NCBI GenBank assembly: GCA_046046245.1
Contig: JBJOKE010000022.1
Span: 79,553 to 143,552 of the forward strand
From: UBA4615 sp046046245
Lineage (GTDB): Bacteria > Pseudomonadota > Gammaproteobacteria > Burkholderiales > Burkholderiaceae_E
Length of the DNA stretch: 64,000 nt
Direction: 5' to 3'
Below, piece after piece: positions 57,581 to 64,000 of the stretch. Position numbers and translations under genes: made by a program. The notes beneath the pieces were generated by a model. It was not told where the DNA came from. It did no database searches and worked only from the letters and a program-made list of their open reading frames with translations. The number at the start of each line of letters is the position of its first letter. Position 1 is the stretch's first letter.

Positions 57581-57773
57581 GCGCCATCGCCTCGCGATCT
57601 GATCGCACTACGGCGCCGGCCTCGATCTCCGCTCTTGAAAGCTCGCATGCGACGCGGCGGCGGAAAACGAGTTGTTCATGACCGACTACTCAGGCCCGTC
57701 TAATCAGGCCCGACGACGCAGCAGCGCCCCGAAGGCGGCATGCGAAGCCCGCCCGCGGGGTGTTCAGCGATTA

Positions 57774-60347
57774 TCAAACAAAGCCGAGAAAACTGAGATT
57801 CCCGAGACTACTCTTGAAGCCGAACGGTATCACGGACTCCGGAACAAGGGAGACACGGATGTATCCGGAGTGCTTTGCTTTTGTCCCCGCCGGATCCGGG
57901 CACGCATACTCCTTGTAATTCCATGTGTAGCCTTTTGCGATGATGTCCAAAAAGGCAAGCATGCAGACAGGGATGCCAGGCTGAAAACCTGGCACAAAAG
58001 GGGCGTCAGGGTTGCCGCCTGCATTTACGGTCTTGTTTGGGATGACAATCTTGAACGCCGCCTCGAACGTGTTCCAGCTCTTGAACGTCTTTGTCTTGTT
58101 TACAGCCCTAGCCCATGCAAACAGATCTTTCCAGTAATTTATGTCCATCCTATAATAATAATGGTCGTTCACGGCCAGCGGAGAATCCGCCACGGTATCC
58201 GTGACGAATTCGACAATCTGCGGGATCCGATTTTCCAAAGGCCTCCACTCGTTCATGAGACGGTGGAACTCATCCACCCAGACTGTCGAACCGACCGTGT
58301 CCCCGTTCGCCCCGAAACAAGTGTTCGCACCCGCGAAGGTGGCTTCGGCCGTACCCTGTGGCGCGGATGCCGACGCGATGTCGAGATCCTCAAGCGCGGC
58401 ACGGAAAGAATCGCTGCTAGCCGCATCGTCTCCGAATAGCGCAGCCAATGAAAACACGCCGCTGATCGAACGATCCCTCGGCTCATAAATGGCGTCGAGG
58501 TTGACGAAGTCGGCGAGTATTTCTTGAGCGCGTTGGTTCAGGGCATCCGGGGTGGCCACAATTTCACTCACCCCTATGTATTCCATTATCGTCGTAAGCA
58601 TGATGGACACGAACCCATTGTTTGCGACGTCGAATACCGGCTGGACCGTGACCTGGTCAACTCTGGTCCCATCGGGACCAACGGTCAGGGAGAACGAAAG
58701 CTCGATGTCGAACGCTGCGCCGTCCGGTAGGTCCCACTTCAGTACCTTCTTCCATTCCTTCCACCCGACGATGAGCGTCAAGCCCATGCCGTATCTGCTG
58801 TTCTTGCCGATATATGAGAAGAGCGAAGGCTTTACCGGATCATTGGTGAACGCAGACACGCCGGCTCTCGCGAGCGGAATCGTGACCCTGAAGCCGATGT
58901 TTTTGGGGGTATAGCCATCGCTAGGACATAACGTCCAGTTCCATGGCTGGATCTGAAGAGACGTACCAACCGTAAATGCCCCTCCGCACCCATAAACCCC
59001 TTTGTCGACTTGCTGCAGAGCCCGGTTCTTCATGGCCTCATAGTTATTTTCGGCCCCCTTCGCCAGCATGTTCTCGGTTGACTGGAGAAGCTTGTAGAGG
59101 CCGTTGTGGTTCAGGCCCTTGGTAAAGTCGACATTATTGAATCCCAAGTAGGCGGCAACGTTTTCGCCTATTTTCTCCATGGTACCGAACATGCCCTCGA
59201 ACCCGAGCATGCTGTATACCTTGCTCATCGCCCCGCCAATAATCGAACGCTGTGTGTTCGTATCCTTGTCCGCAACTGCCCGGAGATACTTGGGCCTCGC
59301 TTCTTCTGCCCACTCGGTGAGGCTACGGAGCGATCTCGTATGCATCAGGTGCTGAAGCTCGGGCAAGGCCTCCTGCCTGCCAAGATGTGCCGGATAGATT
59401 GCTCTTGCCGTGTCGAAGGAACTGTGCGGGCGGATTGCAACGATGGGGGGGTGTGGGTCTTCGGAACTGGCCCGCCTGCCATAATAGGAACTGACGACGT
59501 TCCGTCCTGCGTAGAGGTTGTACTTAAACGGGTCACCGTTCTTAGGCCATCGAGGGACCAGTGTCAGCTCATCAGCCTTCGCGGCTTCGATCCTATTATC
59601 TACGGTCTTCCAGATCTCCCCGGCTGCAAAGCCTAGGTGTGACCCCAGTTGGTAGTTGTGATGGTGGAACGTGATCGTGGCCAGCGGCATCGAAGTGACT
59701 CTGGCATTTTGCGCGTAGATCACCCAGGTGTACATGTGGCACTGGGAAGTCCAAGGCTTCACGCCGCGCCCCTTGGCCCTGTGCGTCAGATTAATTTGCT
59801 GACGTATATACAGTACGGTCGCACCCTTCTCCAGGATCGGCTGCTGGTTTCCCCCGATCTTATAGGTGTCGGTAATGGTGCTATTGCCGGACCTGCGCTG
59901 ACGCTTCAGGACAAACTGGATCTTCTGTTCGGCCGCTGTGCCCATGGCGGGCGAATTGATCATTCCGAACCGAGCGGGCTCGTGCTCGGTGTCCCTCCAT
60001 GCTTTTGCAAACGTTGCCAAGCTCGTGCTGGCGTCTGGACTTTCCATGACGTCGAGTGTCAGCGAAACCGCTCCCACGGGGAGGCGAGTCAGAAACAGTT
60101 CCATCTGTACGGTCACGATCCTCGGCTTGGCGGGATTGGGTGGGTACGGAGGAAAAAGGAAATTGGGCATCGATCCCGTCTGAGCACGGGCGAGCCCCGG
60201 TAGGTTTCCGAAGGTCGAGATGCCCAATATGCTTGCGCCCGCGACGAGTACGCCCCGGCGCCTCAAATTGGTCAGCACCTTTTCTGGAATGTCGCCGTGC
60301 CCTTGATCCCGCTTTTCGCGGGTAGGGCGGGTGGTTTTTGGACTCAT
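57774..60347 (-). CDS. Large Tat-exported protein, module 2 (unknown family)
   Basis: 857 residues from ATG 60347 with a strong AGGAGA site. A basic 30-residue lead and NLRRRGVLVAGASILGISTFGN form a twin-Arg signal; a signal-peptidase type site ARAQT follows. No recognised domain. Block of about residues 484-575 (IGFRVTIPLARAGVSAFTND..SYIG...GLTLIVGW..QPVFD..IVATPDAL) matches the order of conserved residues in the Tat protein at 53141-55489. GC content is the lowest in the window by eye. The small Cys-pair gene lies 260 bases upstream on the same strand. Confidence 0.8.
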   Translation of the reverse strand: MSPKTTRPTREKRDQGHGDIPEKVLTNLRRRGVLVAGASILGISTFGNLPGLARAQTGSMPNFLFPPYPPNPAKPRIVTVQMELFLTRLPVGAVSLTLDVMESPDASTSLATFAKAWRDTEHEPARFGMINSPAMGTAAEQKIQFVLKRQRRSGNSTITDTYKIGGNQQPILEKGATVLYIRQQINLTHRAKGRGVKPWTSQCHMYTWVIYAQNARVTSMPLATITFHHHNYQLGSHLGFAAGEIWKTVDNRIEAAKADELTLVPRWPKNGDPFKYNLYAGRNVVSSYYGRRASSEDPHPPIVAIRPHSSFDTARAIYPAHLGRQEALPELQHLMHTRSLRSLTEWAEEARPKYLRAVADKDTNTQRSIIGGAMSKVYSMLGFEGMFGTMEKIGENVAAYLGFNNVDFTKGLNHNGLYKLLQSTENMLAKGAENNYEAMKNRALQQVDKGVYGCGGAFTVGTSLQIQPWNWTLCPSDGYTPKNIGFRVTIPLARAGVSAFTNDPVKPSLFSYIGKNSRYGMGLTLIVGWKEWKKVLKWDLPDGAAFDIELSFSLTVGPDGTRVDQVTVQPVFDVANNGFVSIMLTTIMEYIGVSEIVATPDALNQRAQEILADFVNLDAIYEPRDRSISGVFSLAALFGDDAASSDSFRAALEDLDIASASAPQGTAEATFAGANTCFGANGDTVGSTVWVDEFHRLMNEWRPLENRIPQIVEFVTDTVADSPLAVNDHYYYRMDINYWKDLFAWARAVNKTKTFKSWNTFEAAFKIVIPNKTVNAGGNPDAPFVPGFQPGIPVCMLAFLDIIAKGYTWNYKEYACPDPAGTKAKHSGYIRVSLVPESVIPFGFKSSLGNLSFLGFV

Positions 60348-60606
60348 TTATGTCTCCTAGGTGAGTGATCTTCGACTGCCAATGCCGGATCTCAAGGCCT
60401 GGCTGCGCGATGGCAGGTTCGGTCTGGCGCAAGCCGCTGTGAAGCTGTAGATGGACGCAAGTCCGTTTCGATCTCCTCCCTTCTGCGTGGTGGTTTCTTG
60501 TCCCGGCATTGCCGGTCGCGGGAGCGTGCGTTGCCGCGCGCGGCAATCGGCTTCTTCTCGCCAAGAGACCGTGTTCGGTTCTTGCTCATCCCAGGACTGG
60601 CGGTAT

Positions 60607-61428
60607 TCACCGCGTCGCAAGACCGCTGCCGCTGTTCGCCGACAGTCGTGCGTGCGCTCGCAGCCTCATCAGCAGTGCCTTTGCCGCAGGATCGTGGCTG
60701 GAGGTTGTCGTGATGAATCGCTCGAGCTTTTCCCTGGCGTTCTGTACGTCCACGCTCAGCTTCCACAAGGGCTGGGACTGGGACGATTCCGCCGTCGCTC
60801 GATCGGCCCCTCCCGCGTTCTGCAGTTGCAGGCCCTCGATGAACCCGTCACGCCGTGATTCGGCAAACTGCCATTCGATCTCGAGCCATTGCAGGGTGGC
60901 CTGCCTCCGACGTTCCGGATCGTCGATCCGAGAAATCGCCGCGACCACGTCTTGCCCCAGATTGGAGATATCCGTCGCGCCGCAGGGCGCTCTCGGCTCC
61001 ATCACCGTGTTCGGCCCCAGGCACAGGTCAAGTTGCTGCTTGAGCATCAATAAGGCGTCGGGGTCGTCCACCGCCAGGGCGCGCACACCATGAGCAAACG
61101 ATGCGGAAGCCCGTTGGCCCGCAGCCTTTGCATGCGCATCCCCGACTCCTGCGGAGCATCCGGACGCGCCGGATGGCGAAGCTTCGCCGTATGAACAGAC
61201 CGCTTGAGGCGATCGCGGAGGCCCTGGGCGCGCAGGCTCTGGATCAGCGATTGCGCGCACCGCCTGCCCAGGGGCAGCCTGGGCGAGCCCGACTGAATCC
61301 GAAGGGACGGGTTCAGGCGCTGCGCTCGGCTCTGTTGACCACCAAGACCATGCCCCAAGGGCCCCGAGTACGACGGCCGTCAGCATCGCTGCCGAATTGA
61401 TGGCTGCAGAATGTCTACCGCGACTCAT
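60607..61428 (-). CDS. Membrane-tethered Cys-pair protein, module 2
   Basis: 273 residues from ATG 61428 (GGGAGCAGG upstream), chosen over the longer frame beginning at 61719 because only here does a transmembrane helix (residues 12-30) start the protein. Cys136 in LDLC and Cys149 in CGAT, 13 apart, then TLQWLEIEW at 178-186: spacing from second Cys to the Trp is 32 residues in both this protein and the one at 55589, with no gap. Extra Cys at 78 and 91. Periplasmic helical domain, unknown function. Confidence 0.75.
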   Translation of the reverse strand: MSRGRHSAAINSAAMLTAVVLGALGAWSWWSTEPSAAPEPVPSDSVGLAQAAPGQAVRAIADPEPARPGPPRSPQAVCSYGEASPSGASGCSAGVGDAHAKAAGQRASASFAHGVRALAVDDPDALLMLKQQLDLCLGPNTVMEPRAPCGATDISNLGQDVVAAISRIDDPERRRQATLQWLEIEWQFAESRRDGFIEGLQLQNAGGADRATAESSQSQPLWKLSVDVQNAREKLERFITTTSSHDPAAKALLMRLRAHARLSANSGSGLATR

Positions 61429-61948
61429 CGGCCTGCTCCCATTAGGTCGCCCCCAACACAGCCGCCCTGAACAACTCGAAGGCTCGCGTTCCGGGAGGCT
61501 TTCGAGGTCTTGGCACCCACCTTGTAGGACTTGTGTTTTCGGATCTACCCGCCGAATTCCCCGTGGGCCCGTGGGCCGGCTGCTTGGCCCAGGGTGTTTT
61601 CGCTTCCGAGTCCGTTTCCCGCGCTCCGCAGTCCATGCGGCTCCACCGCCTTGCTGCAGGGGCTCGTCGATGCCGCTCGGTCCGCCACTGGCTCGCAGCC
61701 CGAGACGCACGCCTTCCAACTTAGGCCTCGGGCGTCACACGGGCGTTATCCGGGCGTTACCGGGCGCCGTGCCGATTCCGATTCTCGAGCGCTGGTCGCG
61801 AAAGATTTTCCACGTCGTTGGACGTAGGCTCGTTCGAGGCTTCGAGGGGTCGGGTACGAACGATTCGCATCGCGGATTCTTCGTACGCCCGGCGAACCCA
61901 TCTTGCCCGAGCCCCGAGCGAGTCTGACGATGGTGTCCACCAGCGAAG
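61429..61948. other. Gap upstream of module 2, before the IS66 element
   Basis: 520 bases without a supported gene. It holds the repeat site at 61723-61767 and otherwise moderate-GC sequence; the promoter of module 2 must lie here. Confidence 0.4.
61723..61767 (-). promoter_or_regulatory. Three direct repeats (TAACGCCCG) upstream of module 2
   Basis: Read on the minus strand: TAACGCCCG and TAACGCCCG and TGACGCCCG (heptamer starts, plus-strand CGGGCGT at 61729, 61740, 61751), 11 bp apart, plus a weaker CGGGCGC at 61761 (10 bp). TAAGTT follows at 61723-61718, near the -10 offset seen at the two other sites. It is 290 bases upstream of the Cys-pair gene, so the 5' UTR would be long. Confidence 0.5.
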
Positions 61949-61962
61949 ATGGTGGGCACCAT
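61930..61962. repeat. Hairpin over the tnpA start
   Basis: ATGGTGTCCACCA (61930-61942) and TGGTGGGCACCAT (61950-61962) are inverted with 12 of 13 pairs and a 7-base loop, covering both possible tnpA ATG codons (61949, 61961). Could limit transposase translation, or be part of the element end. Confidence 0.5.
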
Positions 61963-62317
61963 GGCAAGTGGCAAGCGCGAAGCGCGTCGGGTGCACAGTG
62001 CGCAGTTGAAGGCGGCGATCCTGGAGCGCTGCGCCGAGCCTGGAGCGTCGGTCGCGGCCATTGCGCTCGAGCACGGGCTGAATGCGAACCTGGTGCACCG
62101 GTGGCGTCGGATCGCAGAGGGTCGGGAACGTGGTCGTCACGAAGTGGCGGTGGCGGAGCAGTTCGTGCGGGTGCCGATCGTGCCGCAGTCGCCAGTGAGC
62201 GCGACCGAGGAGTCGATCCGAATCGAGATTCGGCGCGCCGGCGTGGTGGCGAGCGTGCAGTGGCCGATCACGCATGCGGCGCAGTGCGCGGCGTGGATGC
62301 GCGAGCTGATGCGGTGA
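61949..62317 (+). CDS. tnpA: IS66-family TnpA (Orf1)
   Basis: 122 residues. Helix-turn-helix IS3/IS66 Orf1 pattern VHSAQLKAAILERCAEPGASVAAIALEHGLNANLVHRWRR, then a short C-terminal part. A second ATG at 61961 (MASGKREARR) is an equally possible start. Overlaps tnpB by GTGA. Confidence 0.9.
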   Translation: MVGTMASGKREARRVHSAQLKAAILERCAEPGASVAAIALEHGLNANLVHRWRRIAEGRERGRHEVAVAEQFVRVPIVPQSPVSATEESIRIEIRRAGVVASVQWPITHAAQCAAWMRELMR

Positions 62318-62649
62318 TCCGCATCGACGCGGTGTGGATGGCGGTCGAGCCGCTGGACATGCGAGCCGGGACCGAGACGGCGCTGGCGCGGGTGATCAAG
62401 GTGTTCGGCGAGGCGCGAGCGCACCACGCGTACCTATTTGCCAATCGGCGTGCGAACCGGATGAAGGTTCTGGTGCACGATGGCATCGGGCTTTGGCTCT
62501 GTGCGAGACGCCTGCACCAAGGCTCGTTCACATGGGCGACGCCGGGCACGACCCCGAGCGTGAGCCTGAGCGCCGAGCAGCTGCGAGCGCTGGTGATCGG
62601 GCTGCCGTGGCATCGTATCGGTGAAGGCGCGACGATCCGAGTCGCCTAA
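62314..62649 (+). CDS. tnpB: IS66-family TnpB (Orf2)
   Basis: 111 residues from GTG 62314 (start overlaps the tnpA stop). IDAVWMAVEPLDMRAGTE, ANRRANRMKVLVHDGIGLWLCARRLHQGSF are the IS66 Orf2 core. An accessory protein required for IS66 transposition. Confidence 0.9.
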   Translation: MIRIDAVWMAVEPLDMRAGTETALARVIKVFGEARAHHAYLFANRRANRMKVLVHDGIGLWLCARRLHQGSFTWATPGTTPSVSLSAEQLRALVIGLPWHRIGEGATIRVA

Positions 62650-62694
62650 GTCCGAGACTGTCGCTGAGAAGCGCGCTGTGGCACGATCGAGGTC

Positions 62695-64000
62695 ATGCAC
62701 TCGGTTGATCAGCTCGCGAACATGGACGCAGCGGCGCTGCGCGAGTTCGCTGCTTCGCTGATCGACAAGGTCTCTCGACTCGACAGCGACAACGCGCGCC
62801 TGGACAGCGAGAACCGGCTCAAGCAGTTCAAGATCGACCAGCTCTCGCACGAGATGGCGGTCCTGAAGCGCTGGAAGTTCGGCGGGCGCAGCGAGCAGTT
62901 GCAGGGCGAGCAGAAGACGCTGTTCGACGAGACGTTCGATGCGGACCTTGTGGCGATCGAGTTGGAGCTCGACGCGCTGCGGGGGAAGCCAGCAGCCCCG
63001 GAACAGAAGGAAATTCCCAAGCGCGCCGCGTTGCCAGCGAACCTGCCGCGCCGGGAGATCCGTCACGAGCCGGAGTCGACCACGTGCGGCTGTGGCTGTG
63101 CGTTGAAGCGAATCGGAGAGGACGTATCGGAGAAGCTCGACTACACGCCCGGCACGTTCACCGTCGAGCGCCACGTGCGGGGCAAGTGGGCGTGCGCAAG
63201 CTGCGAGACGCTGATCCAGGCGCCGGTGCCGGCGTGCGTGATCGACAAGGGCATCCCGACCGCGGGGCTGCTCGCGCAGGTGCTGGTGAGCAAGTACGCC
63301 GACCATGCGCCGCTATACCGCCAGGAGCAGATGTTTGCGCGCTCGGGCCTGGCGATCCCGCGCTCGACGCTGGGCTCGTGGGTAGGGGCCTGTGGGGTGC
63401 AACTGCAGCCGCTGGTCGACGCGCTGCGCACCGTGATGATGGGAAGCGCGGTGCTGCACGCCGACGAGACACCCGTGGCGATGCTCAAGCCCGGCAACGG
63501 CAAGACGCACCGCGCCTACCTGTGGAGCTACGGCACGACACAGCACGATGCGATCAAGGCCGTCGTCTACGACTTCGCCGAGGGGCGCGCCGGGCACCAC
63601 GCCCGGGAGTTCCTAGGCGACTGGCGCGGCACGCTGGTGTGCGACGACTACGGCGGCTACAAGGCGCTGTTCGAGACCGGCGCGATTACCGAGGCGGGCT
63701 GCATGGCGCACGCCCGCAGGAAGTTCCATGAGCTGTGGGCGAACCACAAGAGCCTGCTCGCCGAGGAGGCCCTTAAGCTGTTCGGGGCGTTGTACGACGT
63801 GGAGCGCGAGGCCGCTGATCTCAAGGTCGAGGCCCGAAGACGGCTACGAGAATCGAGATCGAAGCCGATCGCCGACACACTGCACGCGTGGCTGACGCTG
63901 CACCGGCAGAAAGCGACCGACGGCACCGCGATGGCGAAAGCGATCGACTACAGCCTCAAGCGCTGGGCTGCGCTCACGCGCTTCCTCGAGGATGCGGCCG
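62695..64000 (+). CDS. tnpC: IS66-family transposase TnpC, partial
   Basis: 435 codons from ATG 62695 run open to the window end. A leucine-rich coiled segment (residues 20-60), a Cys motif CGCGCALKRIGEDVSEKLDY, and the DDE-type core start (VLHADETPVAML, LVCDDYGGYKAL, CMAHARRKFHEL) are all present. The catalytic Glu region lies beyond the window. Intact as far as seen. Confidence 0.95.
   Translation, partial: MHSVDQLANMDAAALREFAASLIDKVSRLDSDNARLDSENRLKQFKIDQLSHEMAVLKRWKFGGRSEQLQGEQKTLFDETFDADLVAIELELDALRGKPAAPEQKEIPKRAALPANLPRREIRHEPESTTCGCGCALKRIGEDVSEKLDYTPGTFTVERHVRGKWACASCETLIQAPVPACVIDKGIPTAGLLAQVLVSKYADHAPLYRQEQMFARSGLAIPRSTLGSWVGACGVQLQPLVDALRTVMMGSAVLHADETPVAMLKPGNGKTHRAYLWSYGTTQHDAIKAVVYDFAEGRAGHHAREFLGDWRGTLVCDDYGGYKALFETGAITEAGCMAHARRKFHELWANHKSLLAEEALKLFGALYDVEREAADLKVEARRRLRESRSKPIADTLHAWLTLHRQKATDGTAMAKAIDYSLKRWAALTRFLEDAA

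Larger units (their letters stand above)
61949..64000 (+). mobile_element. IS66-family insertion sequence, right end outside window
   Basis: tnpA-tnpB-tnpC in the standard order with translational overlap and no frame breaks. The left inverted repeat is not certain; it should lie between about 61770 and 61945. High GC matches the host rather than the lower-GC module genes beside it. Confidence 0.85.

Noticed and set aside
61429..61719. N-terminal extension of the module 2 Cys-pair protein
   Set aside because: The extra 97 codons are basic low-complexity sequence and would bury the transmembrane helix; the ATG at 61428 has a ribosome site and starts the helix.

Overview
The window is high-GC DNA (mostly above 70% by eye) from a betaproteobacterium, most likely Burkholderiales. 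The signs are the hemE-priA-rep arrangement, two to three Bug-type tripartite-tricarboxylate (TTT) receptor proteins inside catabolic operons, a YfcF-type glutathione transferase, GlxA/FtrA- and LysR-type regulators, and a single tRNA-Arg(CCG). No ribosomal RNA and no CRISPR array was seen.

Layout. 0-8 kb: envelope and exopolysaccharide genes (start of a WecA-like sugar-phosphate transferase, a lipoprotein copper-radical oxidase of the galactose/glyoxal oxidase family, tRNA-Arg, a diheme cytochrome c, a YjbH-like protein and a repeat-tailed lipoprotein). 8-18.7 kb: housekeeping (rep, priA, hemE), a PEP-CTERM protein with a 39-glycine tract, an epimerase-like protein, DUF2478, PhzF and a diguanylate cyclase. 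19-27.5 kb: CoA transferase, dadA, a Bug receptor with a divergent LysR regulator, and an FtrA/rhodanese/DUF1272/EthD cluster. 27.5-34.9 kb: one minus-strand catabolic cluster with ATGA overlaps: two Bug receptors, an amidohydrolase, an HpaI-type aldolase, an Asp/Glu racemase-like isomerase, a CMD protein, a BNR/WD40-like propeller and a PanB-like protein. 35-41.6 kb: small orphan genes, a 3'-5' exonuclease with a DUF2867-like N-terminus, a SWIM zinc-finger protein, and three copies of an HExxH protein family (one intact, one killed by a nonsense codon, one C-terminal scrap). 41.7-47.5 kb: gdhA, a LysR regulator and a complete glutamate/aspartate-type ABC importer.

47.8-61.8 kb is the most unusual part. 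A stand-alone BTAD (SARP-like) regulator is followed by a 1,382-residue protein with a TIR-like N-terminus, an NB-ARC-like ATPase with a damaged P-loop and about sixteen WD40 repeats. Then come two related two-gene modules in mirror orientation. Each has a Tat-exported protein of about 800 residues and a membrane-tethered protein of about 275 residues with an identically spaced Cys pair and a TLxWLExEW motif. Degraded IS5 and IS21 pieces lie between the modules, and an IS66 element flanks the right side and runs off the window. Base composition drops clearly in the two Tat protein genes. Pairs or triplets of a TAACGC-type repeat spaced 11 bp apart, the layout expected of SARP/BTAD operators, occur in front of the NB-ARC/WD40 gene, in front of the LysR gene beside gdhA, and upstream of the second module. 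I infer a BTAD-controlled accessory locus that exports paired envelope proteins. Its function is unknown to me.
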